Source: Ectobacillus panaciterrae DSM 19096 (GTDB lineage Bacteria; Bacillota; Bacilli; Bacillales; Bacillaceae_G). From it: a stretch of DNA of 40,275 nucleotides. The stretch spans positions 3,549-43,823 of the forward strand of contig NZ_KE387250.1 in NCBI RefSeq assembly GCF_000430785.1, read 5' to 3'. This document shows positions 18,344-27,967 of the stretch, piece by piece. The notes beneath the pieces were generated by a model, which worked only from the letters and a program-made list of their open reading frames with translations, was not told the origin of the DNA and searched no databases. Position 1 is the stretch's first letter; each line of letters starts with the position of its first letter. Both the position numbers and the translations under genes were made by a program.

Positions 18344-19198
18344 ATGACTTTAGTATCTATGAAAGATGTGCTGTTTAAAGCGAAGGAAGGCGGCTATGCT
18401 GTCGGCCAGTACAACATCAATAACCTCGAATCGGCTCAAGCATTTTTGCAGGCTGCACAAGAGGAACAAGCACCTATCATACTGGCAGCCTCTGACAGGC
18501 TTGTTGATTATTTGGGCGGCTTTAAAACGATTGCTGCAATGGTCAAAGCCCTTGTGGAAGAAATGGGGATCACCGTTCCGGTTGTATTGCATTTAGATCA
18601 CGGCATGAGTTTTGAACGCTGTAAAAAGGCGATTGATGCCGGGTTTACGTCAGTGATGATTGACGGCTCCCATCATCCGATCGATGAGAATATTGCCATG
18701 ACGAAACAGGTTGTTGAATATGCACACCTAAGAGGAGTATCTGTGGAAGCAGAAGTTGGAACAGTCGGCGGTATGGAAGATGGGCTGGTTGGCGGAATTC
18801 AATATGCCGATCCTAAGGAATGCTTGCGAATTGTAAAGGAAGCAGGAGTAGATGCCCTGGCAGCGGCTCTTGGTTCGGTTCATGGACCGTATCAGGGTGA
18901 GCCTAAACTTGGTTTTGACGAGATGAAAGAAATCTCTGCACTGACGAACGTCCCGCTTGTTCTTCATGGCGGTTCGGGAATACCTGAGTATCAAATTCAA
19001 AAGGCGATTGAACTTGGGCATGCCAAAATCAATGTTAATACAGAAAGCATCCAAGCGTGGGCACAAGCGATTCGTGAGGTTTTGGCTTCTGACGAGAAAG
19101 TATATGAGCCCCGGGCTATTATCACGCCAGCTAAAGAGGCGATCAAAGCAGCAGTCAAAAACAAGATGAAAGAATTTAAAACAAGCTATAAAGCATAA
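18344..19198 (+). CDS. iolJ: 2-deoxy-5-keto-gluconate 6-phosphate aldolase
   Basis: 284 residues, class II (zinc) aldolase. Cleaves the IolC product to malonate semialdehyde and dihydroxyacetone phosphate. Zinc and active-site segments: [12 protein letters not shown] (about 80-92), [10 protein letters not shown] (about 132-141), [12 protein letters not shown] (about 178-189), [11 protein letters not shown] (about 205-215), INVNTE (about 230). AAAGGA lies ten bases before the ATG. It is the only aldolase in the window, so operon 2 depends on it unless another copy lies beyond the right edge. An intrinsic terminator follows. Confidence 0.9.
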   Translation: MTLVSMKDVLFKAKEGGYAVGQYNINNLESAQAFLQAAQEEQAPIILAASDRLVDYLGGFKTIAAMVKALVEEMGITVPVVLHLDHGMSFERCKKAIDAGFTSVMIDGSHHPIDENIAMTKQVVEYAHLRGVSVEAEVGTVGGMEDGLVGGIQYADPKECLRIVKEAGVDALAAALGSVHGPYQGEPKLGFDEMKEISALTNVPLVLHGGSGIPEYQIQKAIELGHAKINVNTESIQAWAQAIREVLASDEKVYEPRAIITPAKEAIKAAVKNKMKEFKTSYKA

Positions 19199-19204
19199 GG
19201 AAAT

Positions 19205-19241
19205 AGGGTGCCCTAGAAACAATTTCTAGGTAACCCTTTTT
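19205..19241 (+). terminator. Terminator of inositol operon 1
   Basis: AGGGT-CCTAGAAA and TTTCTAGG-ACCCT form a stem with small bulges around CAA, followed by TTTTT. Confidence 0.85.
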
Positions 19242-19373
19242 GTATAAAAAGAAGAAAACTTTTCTTTCTTATATGTTCGATGGGGGAAACTCCAATTTCC
19301 CGAATTAGTATGGATAAAACTAGCAAGGTTTTGAAATAAATTACTTGGACGACAACTAAATGGAAGTGATACT

Positions 19374-20576
19374 TTGAATACCTTACATGCTACACGAGGC
19401 AAATACATCTTTTTAGTAGTTTCCTTTATTTTGTGGTTTTCGCATTTTATCTACGTTCCCATTTTGTCTCCTTATCTTGAATCAATGGGAGGTAAGTATA
19501 CCTTTGTTGGTCTTGTGTTGAGTAGTTATGGGCTTATGCAGTTTTTATTTCGGCTCCCTATTGGAATCTTTTCGGATCTTATGAAAATAAGAAGACCGTT
19601 TATCGTATTTGGAATGATAGTAAGTACGTTTAGCTGTTTTGGGCTTGCTTTAACCGATAGCTTAGGATGGGTTCTTTTATCCCGTTCCCTAGCTGGACTG
19701 GCTGCAGCCACTTGGGTTGTTTTTACAATATTATACTCTAGTTATTTTACTGATCGGGAAATTCATCGTGCCATGGGCAGCATTTCATTTGTTGTTGTTT
19801 TGGCGCAACTCTTAGGTATGAGTGTAAGTGGATATATTGTAAATGAATGGGGGTGGCACGCTCCATTCTGGATTGGTGGAATACTCAGTACAATCGGTGC
19901 GTTGCTTTCTTTGTTTATTTTTGAACCAAAAGAAGGAGTTCAACGCGAGCCTATAGGATTGAAAGATTTGACATCCGTTATGCGAGAACCGTTGCTTCTA
20001 AAAATGTCTTTACTTTCTATTTTGGCTCACAGCATTATTTTCACTACCATGTTTGGGTTCATCCCTGCCTATGCATTGAAAATTGGACTGAAGGCCAGTG
20101 ACATCAGTCTGATTGTATTCTCATTTATGATTCCTCATGCCATTGCTACTCTATTTATTGGAAAACTATTTGTTCCAATGTTTGGCCAGTGGAGATCTTT
20201 GAAAATAGCATTTGGATTAACAGCATTTTTTACGCTTTTAACTCCATTAATCAATTCAAAGGTTTTACTCTGTATCGTACAGGGATTTAACGGATTTTCG
20301 CTCGGGCTGCTCTTTCCGTTGTTGTTGGGAATGGCGATAGAGTCTATTCCCCATCAAAAAAGGGCCACAGCTATGGGAGTATATCAGGCACTGTACGCAA
20401 TTGGTATGTTCGCTGGCCCGTTTTTTGCAGGTGTCTTGAATTCATATATGGGAATTGCAGCAGGATTTTACTTTGTAGGTATATTGGGAGTAGCGGCTAC
20501 CCTTTTAATTATCGTTTGGAATAGGAATGAACAGGAAAATAAAGCAGATTATAAATTATTTAGGATGAGTAGATAA
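19374..20576 (+). CDS. MFS transporter, substrate unknown
   Basis: 400 residues, 12 predicted membrane segments. It is not of the sugar-porter type seen elsewhere in the window: it lacks GYDTGVINGAL and PESPRWL and looks like DHA-type or general MFS proteins (FVGLVLSSYGLMQFLFRLPI, GIFSDLMKIRRPFIVFGMI, SRSLAGLAAATWVVF). The start is TTG 19374 with GGAAGTG well placed; no ATG fits near the first membrane helix. It lies between iolJ and iolS and may import or export a compound related to this island, but nothing shows which. Confidence 0.75.
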   Translation: MNTLHATRGKYIFLVVSFILWFSHFIYVPILSPYLESMGGKYTFVGLVLSSYGLMQFLFRLPIGIFSDLMKIRRPFIVFGMIVSTFSCFGLALTDSLGWVLLSRSLAGLAAATWVVFTILYSSYFTDREIHRAMGSISFVVVLAQLLGMSVSGYIVNEWGWHAPFWIGGILSTIGALLSLFIFEPKEGVQREPIGLKDLTSVMREPLLLKMSLLSILAHSIIFTTMFGFIPAYALKIGLKASDISLIVFSFMIPHAIATLFIGKLFVPMFGQWRSLKIAFGLTAFFTLLTPLINSKVLLCIVQGFNGFSLGLLFPLLLGMAIESIPHQKRATAMGVYQALYAIGMFAGPFFAGVLNSYMGIAAGFYFVGILGVAATLLIIVWNRNEQENKADYKLFRMSR

Positions 20577-20633
20577 AGCAAAAATAAGAATTTGTTATTT
20601 TACTTTAGATAACAAGAAGGAGAGGAATATAAT

Positions 20634-21566
20634 ATGGTAAAAAATGTGAAGATCGGAAAAACAGATTTATCTGTAAATCCTATCGGACTTGGAACCAATG
20701 CCGTTGGCGGTCATAATCTTTATCCGAACTTGGATGAAGAGGCAGGAAAAGAACTCGTTCGAACAGCATTAAATAATAGCATCAATTTTCTAGATACGGC
20801 TTTTATCTATGGACCAGAGCGATCAGAAGAATTAATAGGCGAAGTATTAAAAGAAAGAGGAAATCGTTCAGAGGCAGTCATTGCCACAAAAGGCGCCCAC
20901 AAATTTATTGGGAAAGACGTTGTGTTTGACAACTCACCTGCTTTTTTAAAGAAAGAAGTTGAAGCCAGTTTAAAACGTCTTCAAACAGATTACATAGACG
21001 TATACTATATTCATTTTCCGGATAAAGACACACCAAAAGATGAAGCGGTCGGTGCTTTAAAGCAGCTGAAGGACGAGGGGAAAATCAGGGCGATCGGTGT
21101 ATCCAACTTTTCAATTGAGCAATTGAAAGAAGCAAACAAAGACGGATACGTTGATGTGTATCAAGGTGAATACAACTTATTGCAACGGGATGCAGAGAAA
21201 GAATTGCTGCCATATACAACAGAGCAGAATATTTCCTTTATTCCTTATTTTCCGCTTGCATCTGGATTGTTAGCCGGTAAATATAACAAAAATATGATAT
21301 TTAATGACTTACGTGCAGACTTACCTTACTTCCAGAAAGAAGTTTTTGCACAAAACTTAGAAAAAGTAGAACAGGTACGTAAAATTGCAGATGCTAAAGA
21401 TACGGAAGTAGCTCATGTGGTTCTCGCTTGGTACTTAACACATAATTCGGTTGACGTATTAATTCCGGGAGCAAAGAGAGCTGACCAAGTGCTAAATAAT
21501 TTAAAAACGTTAGATGTTCATTTAACAGATGAAGAGATTCAAGAAATTGATCGTATTTTTCGGTAA
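20634..21566 (+). CDS. iolS: Aldo/keto reductase IolS
   Basis: 310 residues, same length as B. subtilis IolS and matching it along the chain ([60 protein letters not shown]). NADPH-dependent reductase with the usual tetrad: Asp and Tyr in FLDTAFIYG, Lys in VIATKG, His in YYIHFPD. AGGAGAGG precedes the ATG. The physiological substrate of IolS is unsettled; it is linked to inositol clusters. A short remnant of a second copy lies at 6938-7021. Confidence 0.9.
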   Translation: MVKNVKIGKTDLSVNPIGLGTNAVGGHNLYPNLDEEAGKELVRTALNNSINFLDTAFIYGPERSEELIGEVLKERGNRSEAVIATKGAHKFIGKDVVFDNSPAFLKKEVEASLKRLQTDYIDVYYIHFPDKDTPKDEAVGALKQLKDEGKIRAIGVSNFSIEQLKEANKDGYVDVYQGEYNLLQRDAEKELLPYTTEQNISFIPYFPLASGLLAGKYNKNMIFNDLRADLPYFQKEVFAQNLEKVEQVRKIADAKDTEVAHVVLAWYLTHNSVDVLIPGAKRADQVLNNLKTLDVHLTDEEIQEIDRIFR

Positions 21567-21590
21567 TAACAAATAAAGGAGATTCACATC

Positions 21591-21698
21591 GGTTCTGGTG
21601 CAAAAAGAATTAGACAGATAAACTATTATGAATATACCCATAATCTATGGGGAATTTTTATTTGTATTTTGACAAAATCCGAGGTTTGCACCAGAACC
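21591..21698. mobile_element. 108-bp element with IS6-like inverted repeats (MITE-like)
   Basis: GGTTCTGGTGCAAA (21591-21604) and its perfect complement TTTGCACCAGAACC (21685-21698) bound 80 bp without coding potential. The ends resemble those of IS6/IS240-type elements (GGTTCTG.TGCAAA). No 8-bp target duplication is visible. It is probably an internally deleted insertion sequence or a non-autonomous derivative. Confidence 0.6.
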
Positions 21699-21908
21699 AA
21701 AGTAATGTTACCGATAATATGGAGCATAATTATTTTTTTTGGAAATCATATATTAAGATGAATGTTTTCATTTTCATATTCAAATACTGCTGCTTATGCA
21801 TAATATTGGATGTTTATTGATGAACATTCTAAGAATTTGATGAATAGTGTCTAATTCTTAAGTTATTAGCTTAACATAACTAAATATTAACTTTGGAGGT
21901 TATTTATT

Positions 21909-22298
21909 ATGCCATTAATTAGATTCGATTTAATAGAAGGACGAGATGAGAAATCCTTGAGAAACCTGTTGGACGCTGCTCACCGGGCAATGGTTGAAGC
22001 GTTCGATGTACCTGAAAGAGATCGTTATCAAATTGTGCATCAGCATTCCGCTCATGAAATGATTATAGAAGACACCGGCTTAGGCTTTGAGAGAAGCAAG
22101 AACTTGGTAGTCATAAGCGTGACCAGCAAGCAAAGAACGGATGAGCAAAAACAGAAGCTCTATCGATTATTGGTTCAAGAGCTGGGAGAAAGCTGCGGAA
22201 TCGAGCCTAATGATATTATGGTTTCAATCGTTACAAATGGGGATGCGGATTGGAGCTTTGGAATGGGAGAAGCCCAGTTTTTAACTGGAAAATTATAA
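21909..22298 (+). CDS. Tautomerase-family protein
   Basis: 129 residues, 4-oxalocrotonate tautomerase superfamily with a fused double-length subunit. The catalytic Pro is residue 2 ([17 protein letters not shown]), exposed after Met removal; the end AQFLTGKL and the segment [17 protein letters not shown] fit the family. GGAGG lies before the ATG. Such enzymes convert enol to keto forms. In this setting it may act on a keto-sugar or a keto acid, but it has its own spacer and terminator, so it is its own transcript. Confidence 0.85.
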   Translation: MPLIRFDLIEGRDEKSLRNLLDAAHRAMVEAFDVPERDRYQIVHQHSAHEMIIEDTGLGFERSKNLVVISVTSKQRTDEQKQKLYRLLVQELGESCGIEPNDIMVSIVTNGDADWSFGMGEAQFLTGKL

Positions 22299-22412
22299 AG
22301 GGAACTTCCGTTAGTGAGGGGCTTACTGCCTGTTAATGCGGGATAAAATAAAATTCCTAAAATGGCTCTTTCCAAGTAAAGGATTTAGGTGTGAAGCCTA
22401 AAAGATAGAGAA

Positions 22413-22449
22413 AGGTTCAAAGATATTTTAATCTTTGAGCCTCTTTTTG
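22413..22449 (+). terminator. Terminator behind the tautomerase gene
   Basis: AGGTTCAAAGAT (22413-22424) pairs with ATCTTTGAGCCT (22431-22442) with one G-U pair; CTTTTTG follows. Confidence 0.85.
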
Positions 22450-22608
22450 ATTTGGCGCTAGTAAATAACAATGTTGATTTTCACCGTTTTTTTTGATTTT
22501 GCCAATGAAGGTTAATGAGTGGCCCGTTCCGATTGCTGCAGCTTCCAATGGACTTGGAGCGACGTGAACAGAAACGACGAAAAAGGGGGGACTTAGTCGC
22601 TTCCTATT

Positions 22609-22836
22609 TTTTTTAACGAATGAGAATGTGTTCAACCTAGAGAAATTACCAAAGAATTTGATCGTGTTAGGTGCAGGTGCCATTGGCGTAGAATTATCAC
22701 AAGCATTCAGTCGGATCGGGGTGAGGGTTAAACTTGTAGAGAAAGCTGATAATACCTTATATAGAGAAGATGTTGATATGGCAAATGCATTGAAAAAAAT
22801 TCTATTAGATGAAGGAGTAGATTATTTAACTTCCCC
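22609..22836 (+). pseudogene. Pyridine nucleotide-disulfide oxidoreductase, internal fragment
   Basis: The frame reads LTNENVFNLEKLPKNLIVLG and AGAIGVELSQAFSRIGVRVK, the NAD(H)-binding Rossmann motif of lipoamide dehydrogenase/mercuric reductase-like enzymes, and stops matching after ILLDEGVDYLTSP. Only about 70 of some 460 residues remain; the FAD domain, the redox cysteines and the dimer domain are absent. It runs straight into a terminator. Confidence 0.75.
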
Positions 22837-22837
22837 C

Positions 22838-22872
22838 ATAGTCTTATCTGTGAAGATGAGGCTATTTTTTTA
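22838..22872 (+). terminator. Terminator behind the oxidoreductase remnant
   Basis: ATAGTCTTATCT pairs with AGATGAGGCTAT (G-U pairs allowed), followed by seven T. It insulates the promoter units that follow. Confidence 0.75.
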
Positions 22873-22912
22873 TATTACTTTTTTGAGAGTTTTAAGTGCT
22901 CAGTCATAAAAA

Positions 22913-22977
22913 TGTCTTTAAAGTATAAAAATAGGTCTTTATAAAACAAATACGATTACTATATCTTATCTTATAAT
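22913..22977 (+). promoter_or_regulatory. Activator-type promoter unit, copy C
   Basis: Half-sites TGTCTT (22913) and GGTCTT (22934) are 21 bp apart and TATAAT (22972-22977) starts 38 bp after the second, exactly as in copy A. The -35 position again reads AATACG. Confidence 0.6.
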
Positions 22978-23020
22978 TACAAGTGTAAGTAATTAACTAT
23001 TAGTTAAATTTCCAACTAAG

Positions 23021-23034
23021 ATAAAGCGTTTACA
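23021..23034 (-). promoter_or_regulatory. cre-like site between promoter copies C and D
   Basis: TGTAAACGCTTTAT on the minus strand keeps the left cre half but lacks the right-hand CA. Its end lies 121 bp from the first half-site, the same offset as the cre at 11210-11223. Confidence 0.4.
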
Positions 23035-23113
23035 TGTCAGGTTAAATCAATAAGGAACCACTTTAACAGTAATTAATGGGGAGGATAACGAGTCAACTAT
23101 TTATTTGAAAACA

Positions 23114-23178
23114 TATTTTTAAAGTATAAAAAGGAGTCTTCATAAAATAACATTGGTTAAAATGTATTGTCCTGTAAT
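23114..23178 (+). promoter_or_regulatory. Activator-type promoter unit, copy D
   Basis: TTTAAAGTATAAAAAGG then AGTCTTCATAA (second half-site 23135) and TGTAAT (23173-23178), again 38 bp on. It lies 201 bp after copy C and 144 bp before the isomerase start. Confidence 0.5.
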
Positions 23179-23321
23179 TACAATGGTAAATGAGTGTTTT
23201 TAGGTGGATTTTTAACTAGAAAAACAAATTGATTATGTTCTGATGTTTTTTACTAAATCTTAACCGGGTAGAGGATTCGTTTCTTCTACTTACTGTAATA
23301 AATTTTTAGGAGGATACAAGA

Positions 23322-24263
23322 ATGAAATTATCTTATGTAACAGACAGTTTAGGACACTTACCTTTTGAGGAAATGTTAGATGTTATTAGTGAGATGGGAA
23401 TTGATACCATTGAAATGACGACTGGCGGATGGTCTCCAGCACCACATTTGAGATTAGACGAACTATTAGAAAGTGATCAAAAAAGAAATGAATTTTTAAA
23501 CGCATTAGAAAAACGCAATATTAAACTGTGTGCTTTAAATTGTTCTGGAAACCCTTTAGATCCAGGTGAACTTGGCAAAGAACATCGGGAAGTTACAAAT
23601 AAAACATTTGAATTAGCGAAATTATTAGACGTAAAGAAGATTATTATGATGAGTGGACTGCCAGCAGGAAGCCCTGAAGATAAAATTCCTAACTGGATTA
23701 CCTATACTGTAAGTTGGCCTCCGGTTCTAAAAGATATTTTAGATTATCAATGGAATGAGGTAGCGATTCCATATTGGAAAGAACTAGTTGTTAAAGCTGA
23801 AGAGTGTGGTATTGAAAAGATTGCACTTGAAAACTTTAGCTCCCAATTAGTATATAACCCTGAAACATTATTTAGATTACGTAATGCAGTTGGACCTATT
23901 GTAGGCTTAAATTTAGATCCAAGCCATCTAATATGGATGGGAGCGGATCCCATTTTGTCAGCTAGAGAATTAGGAGCAGCTATTCATCATGTTCATGGTA
24001 AAGATGTTCGCCTTGAGAGACATTTATCAGGTATTAATGGTGTATTGGAAACAAAAGAAGTTACGGATGTAGCGAATAGAGCCTGGAATTATGTAGCGGT
24101 AGGTTGTGGACAAGATTTGCAATGGTGGAAAGAGTTTTTCTCCGTGGTTAAGATGATGGGATATGATGGGGAAGTTTCTTTGGAAATGGAAGATCTAACT
24201 ATGTCAGTAGAAGCAGGGGTAAGAACGTCAATTGATGCTTTAAAACAAACACTTAGCTTTTAG
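23322..24263 (+). CDS. TIM-barrel sugar phosphate isomerase/epimerase
   Basis: 313 residues, xylose isomerase-like TIM barrel. Probable metal and active-site segments: ALENFSSQLVYN, LNLDPSHLIWMGAD, HHVHGKDVR and VSLEMEDLTM near the end. The start MKLSYVTDSLGHLPFEEMLD has TAGGAGGA correctly placed. It differs clearly from the isomerases at 8854, 17258 and 36817. It is followed 131 bp later by a Gfo/Idh dehydrogenase and then an MFS transporter, mirroring the first accessory module, so the two enzymes probably act in sequence on a sugar or cyclitol. Confidence 0.8.
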   Translation: MKLSYVTDSLGHLPFEEMLDVISEMGIDTIEMTTGGWSPAPHLRLDELLESDQKRNEFLNALEKRNIKLCALNCSGNPLDPGELGKEHREVTNKTFELAKLLDVKKIIMMSGLPAGSPEDKIPNWITYTVSWPPVLKDILDYQWNEVAIPYWKELVVKAEECGIEKIALENFSSQLVYNPETLFRLRNAVGPIVGLNLDPSHLIWMGADPILSARELGAAIHHVHGKDVRLERHLSGINGVLETKEVTDVANRAWNYVAVGCGQDLQWWKEFFSVVKMMGYDGEVSLEMEDLTMSVEAGVRTSIDALKQTLSF

Positions 24264-24394
24264 TTTAAACAACTGAATTGCTTAGATATTTTAGTCATTT
24301 TATTTTCTGAATACTATGAAATTATTATTTTCTTCCAGCTATTCAAAGCAGGAATATTCTAAATAAAAACTATTTGAAAGAGAGGGATTTTACT

Positions 24395-25609
24395 ATGTTA
24401 AATGGAGAGAAAAAAATTGCAAGACCGCTGCGCTGGGGTATGGTTGGCGGAGGAAGACTTGGACAGGTTGGTTATAAACATCGAATCGGGGCACTTAGAG
24501 ATAACACAGCTTTTCAATTGGTAGCTGGGGCATTTGATATTGATCCTGCTAGAGGGAAGGACTTTGGTGTGAACATTGGTGTCTCTGAAGAACGCTGTTA
24601 TCCAGATTATAAAACGATGTTTGCAGAGGAAGCAAAGCGAGAAGACGGTCTTGAGGTTGTATCGATTGCAACTCCTAATGGTACTCATTATGAAATCTGT
24701 AAGGCGGCATTACATGCTGGTTTACATGTCATTTGTGAAAAACCATTGTTTTTTACGACTGAAGAGGTGCTAGAAATTAAGGCACTAGCTGAGGAAAAAG
24801 GCAAAATCGTAGGTGTAACATATGGATTCTCTGGTAATCAGCTGCTGCTTCAAATGCGGGCAATGGTTGAAAAGGGAGAAATCGGTGATGTGCGATTAGT
24901 CGAATTACAGTATACGCATGGGTTTAATGCCACTGATGATGGAGACAAAACGAACGCTGCACAAAAGTGGCGCGTGGATCCTAAAGTTGCAGGACCAAGC
25001 TATGTATTAGGTGATCTATCTACACACACGTACTATATGTCACAGTTAATTCTGCCGAATATGAAAGTTAAAAAGTTATTATGTGATCGTCAGAGCTTTA
25101 TCAGCAGTCGTGCGCCTCTAGAGGACAATGCTTACGTTTTAATGCACTATGAAAATGGCGCTGTAGGAAGACTGTGGACATCTTCTGTTGATGCAGGTTG
25201 CATGGATGGACATCGCATTCGCATCGTTGGTTCAAAAGCAAGCTTAGAATGGTGGGACAGCAAGCCGAATGAATTACGATATGAAGTGCAAGGGCAACCG
25301 ATCCAAACGTTGATTCGAGCGATGCCTTACTTAGATGAAAGTTGTAACGCGGATGAGCGTTTAGGTGCTTTACACCAGGAAGGGCTTTCAGAGTCATGGG
25401 CAAACATTTATCTGAAATTTGCGATTGCGATTGATGCGAAAATGCGTGGGGATCAAGAAACGTTAGATACACTTGTTTATCCAGATATTAATGCGGGACT
25501 AGAAGGCGTTCGCTGGATTGAAAATTGTGTACGCTCTGCAGATCAGGGAGCAGTTTGGGTGGATTTTGAGAGTAACAAAGAAACTTTGTTAGTGGGAAAA
25601 ACTTTTTAA
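24395..25609 (+). CDS. Gfo/Idh/MocA-family dehydrogenase (paralogue of 9810-10976)
   Basis: 404 residues from ATG 24395; AGAGAGGGA precedes it, and the in-frame TTG at 24374 lies before that site. NAD(P)-binding MVGGGRLGQVGYKHR, Lys in VICEKPLFFT, catalytic Asp and His in LGDLSTHTYYM. It matches the dehydrogenase at 9810 over its whole length (for example the shared ERCYPDYKTMF, ATPNGTHYEICKAAL and WRVDPKVAGPSYVLGD), with a short extra tail. Likely oxidises a ring hydroxyl of a sugar or inositol isomer different from the first paralogue's. A strong terminator follows. Confidence 0.85.
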   Translation: MLNGEKKIARPLRWGMVGGGRLGQVGYKHRIGALRDNTAFQLVAGAFDIDPARGKDFGVNIGVSEERCYPDYKTMFAEEAKREDGLEVVSIATPNGTHYEICKAALHAGLHVICEKPLFFTTEEVLEIKALAEEKGKIVGVTYGFSGNQLLLQMRAMVEKGEIGDVRLVELQYTHGFNATDDGDKTNAAQKWRVDPKVAGPSYVLGDLSTHTYYMSQLILPNMKVKKLLCDRQSFISSRAPLEDNAYVLMHYENGAVGRLWTSSVDAGCMDGHRIRIVGSKASLEWWDSKPNELRYEVQGQPIQTLIRAMPYLDESCNADERLGALHQEGLSESWANIYLKFAIAIDAKMRGDQETLDTLVYPDINAGLEGVRWIENCVRSADQGAVWVDFESNKETLLVGKTF

Positions 25610-25657
25610 ATTTAGTTAACACCGAAATCGATTGAAAAGTATCAGAAGACTTCATCA

Positions 25658-25697
25658 AAACCGTGGGGTTGGTTGTGGAGGCCAACTCACGGTTTTT
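25658..25697 (+). terminator. Terminator behind the second Gfo/Idh gene
   Basis: AAACCGTGGGGTTGG (25658-25672) pairs with CCAACTCACGGTTT (25682-25695), one mismatch, then a T-run. Confidence 0.85.
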
Positions 25698-26029
25698 AAA
25701 TAAAAGGCTGTGTTAAAGAATAGTGTTGATTGTTGGTTGTTAGGCTATTAAAAAGTGGATGCTAAAAGTTTCATGCATCTTTGATGGATTATTAGAAAGT
25801 GTAGTTCAAAGAGAAAATAATGTAAGCGTTTTAAAAAAGGCTAAAAACTTGAAATAGAGGCTTTAAATTTATAATAAGCTCCAACACATGATTTTTATGG
25901 GGATGTGAGGGTTTATTCTACCCATCTTTATTAAAAGGGAGGTGTTTCCTTCGCAATCATATTTAACAAGGGGCTTAATGGATAGGCACTTTGTTAAAAC
26001 ACATACGATCAATAAAGGGGGAATTTAAC
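25698..26029. other. Promoter region of the second sugar transporter
   Basis: 332 bp. TGTAAGCGTTTTAA (25821-25834) is a cre-like site lacking the right-hand C. TTGAAA (25849) and TATAAT (25870-25875) form a promoter candidate with a short 15-bp spacer. Because a terminator precedes it, the transporter probably has its own promoter. Confidence 0.4.
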
Positions 26030-27448
26030 ATGGAAAATATCAAGTTGCCTGATGATTATTCAGTTCAAACGGAACATGCCAAGAAAAAGGACCCAAAAAA
26101 GTTTTTAAAATTAGTCGCCATTGTATCAACTTTTGGAGGGCTATTATTCGGATATGATACAGGAGTTATTAATGGTGCGCTTCCATTTATGGCTCGACCT
26201 GACCAATTAAACTTAAATCCTTTCACTGAAGGCTTAGTAGCAAGTTCTTTAGTATTAGGTGCTGCTTTTGGTTCACTATTTGGTGGACGCTTATCGGATA
26301 CTAAAGGACGTAGGCAGGTTATTTTGTATCTTGCGATGTTATTTTTCTTTTCTGCAGCTGGTTGCGTTATAGCGCCAAATATAACTATAATGGTTGCTTT
26401 CCGTTTTCTATTGGGACTTGCTGTCGGCGGTTCTTCTGTAGTCATTCCATCATATCTTGCTGAAATAGCTCCTTCAGACAGGCGCGGTATTTTGGTTACT
26501 CAAAATGAATTGATGATTGTTACTGGACAGTTTCTTGCTTATATATGTAATGCAGTTATTGGGAATGTTCTTGGAGATGCAGGACATGTATGGCGTTACA
26601 TGTTAGTCATTGCGACATTACCAGCTGTAGCGCTTTGGATTGGAGTACTTATTTTACCTGAAAGCCCTCGATGGTTAGCGTCAAAAGGAAAAATGGCTGA
26701 AGCATTGAAAATACTTCAACAGATTCGTAATGAAAGTATCGCTCAACAAGAATTGAAGGAAATTAAATCACATATTTCAGAAGAGCAAGAAATCGAAAAA
26801 ATGAGTTTCAAAGATTTAGGGACACCTTGGATTCGGCGTATTGTGATTCTTGGTATTGCTATTGGATCTATATCCCAATTAGTAGGTATAAACTCTATTA
26901 TGTACTATGGAACACAAATTCTTGAAAACTCTGGTTTTGGAACAAAAACAGCATTAATTGCAAACGTAGCAAACGGATTAATTGCCGTTATTGCAGTTAT
27001 TGTTGGTATGTCTCTGCTAAATAAAGTGAATAGAAGGCCAATGTTACTTACAGGCTTAATAGGTGTAACGGTTGCACTTATTTCGATTGGTATTTCTGCT
27101 CTAATGCTTACGGGGTCTCCAATGTTGCCATATGTAGTATTATTCATGACAGTAGTATATTTGGCCTTTTTCCAAGGTGCTATTGGCCCGATGGTATGGC
27201 TCATACTTGCTGAAATATTCCCTGTTCGTTTACGTGGTCTTGGGATGGGAATGGCTGTTTTGTTTTTATGGCTTTCCAATTTTTTAGTAGGATTATTCTT
27301 TCCTGTTCTTATGAATGGAATCGGACTTTCGGGAACATTTTTCCTATTCGCTATATTTGGTATTGTAGGAATAATATTTGTAGCAAAGTTCTTACCAGAG
27401 ACTAGAGGACTATCATTAGAACAAATAGAAGCTAACTTTAAAAGATAG
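26030..27448 (+). CDS. MFS sugar/inositol transporter (second accessory copy)
   Basis: 472 residues from ATG 26030, with AAAGGGGG at 26014-26021; an upstream in-frame TTG at 25991 has no such site. Sugar-porter motifs: FGGLLFGYDTGVINGALPFM, GGRLSDTKGRRQ, PESPRWLASKGK, QLVGINSIMYYGTQI, PETRGLSLEQIEANFK. Twelve membrane segments. It resembles the transporters at 7229 and 37734, but the usual QITG of segment 7 reads QLVG. Probably imports the substrate of the isomerase/dehydrogenase pair just upstream. Confidence 0.9.
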   Translation: MENIKLPDDYSVQTEHAKKKDPKKFLKLVAIVSTFGGLLFGYDTGVINGALPFMARPDQLNLNPFTEGLVASSLVLGAAFGSLFGGRLSDTKGRRQVILYLAMLFFFSAAGCVIAPNITIMVAFRFLLGLAVGGSSVVIPSYLAEIAPSDRRGILVTQNELMIVTGQFLAYICNAVIGNVLGDAGHVWRYMLVIATLPAVALWIGVLILPESPRWLASKGKMAEALKILQQIRNESIAQQELKEIKSHISEEQEIEKMSFKDLGTPWIRRIVILGIAIGSISQLVGINSIMYYGTQILENSGFGTKTALIANVANGLIAVIAVIVGMSLLNKVNRRPMLLTGLIGVTVALISIGISALMLTGSPMLPYVVLFMTVVYLAFFQGAIGPMVWLILAEIFPVRLRGLGMGMAVLFLWLSNFLVGLFFPVLMNGIGLSGTFFLFAIFGIVGIIFVAKFLPETRGLSLEQIEANFKR

Positions 27449-27489
27449 GCCGGATTCTTATTGATAGTTATCACGCGGGGGATTGAAAT

Positions 27490-27633
27490 ATGAAAAGACA
27501 GCAAAGTTTTCTTAAAAAAACGCTTTATATCTTGTCTTTTAATTATAATTGCAAAGAGGAAGACCGTGCAGATGAATCTAGCAGATTTATGTTGGAAAAA
27601 GTGACTCAAGAGCTAGGGAACCTGGTTCGATAA
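27490..27633 (+). pseudogene. iolH: iolH 3' remnant joined to a new start
   Basis: A 47-codon frame with GGGGG (27478-27482) before ATG 27490. The first 20 residues (MKRQQSFLKKTLYILSFNYN) match nothing I know; the rest, KEEDRADESSRFMLEKVTQE and LGNLVR, is the C-terminal end of IolH-type proteins (WEER.DESSRFML). The remnant at 6033-6123 carries a less complete version of the same end. The small peptide could be made, but it is most simply a scar. Confidence 0.6.
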
Positions 27634-27653
27634 TTGAATTTTTTAACATCTTC

Positions 27654-27697
27654 GTGATGCTGAACATGTTCTGGAAACATATTCAGCATCACTTTTA
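27654..27697 (+). terminator. Terminator behind the iolH remnant (copy 2)
   Basis: GTGATGCTGAA-CAT and ATA-TTCAGCATCAC, then TTTTAATCAT. It is near-identical to 6143-6185, and both follow CTGGTTCGATAATTGAAT. Confidence 0.8.
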
Positions 27698-27778
27698 ATC
27701 ATAAAGGAATTTATTAGAGAAGAGATGAGTTATACAATCTTATCCGAACCTATGAAAAATATATTTGGTTTTTATGAG

Positions 27779-27811
27779 AAACTATCTAAGTGGAAAAGAG
27801 ATAGTTTTTTT
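27779..27811 (+). terminator. Intrinsic terminator, gene lost
   Basis: AAACTATCT (27779-27787) and AGATAGTTT (27798-27806), then TTTTT. No intact gene lies directly before it. Confidence 0.7.
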
Positions 27812-27967
27812 GTTCTAGTGCAATAAATCGGTCAATGTTGAACATATTTCCAAAATAATAAAAATAAATGTGGATTATTTGAAGATTTAATGTACACATA
27901 TCTGGTATTAGCGTTAGCATGTCCCAATGATTTTACAATATCATACAAGAGGGAAGGAAGGCGAAAA

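Noticed and set aside
22417-22683. 88-codon minus-strand frame with HVAPSPLEAAAIGTGHSL
   Set aside because: Overlaps the tautomerase terminator and the oxidoreductase remnant, and I could not match it to any family. It might be a small remnant, but the support is too thin to list as a gene.
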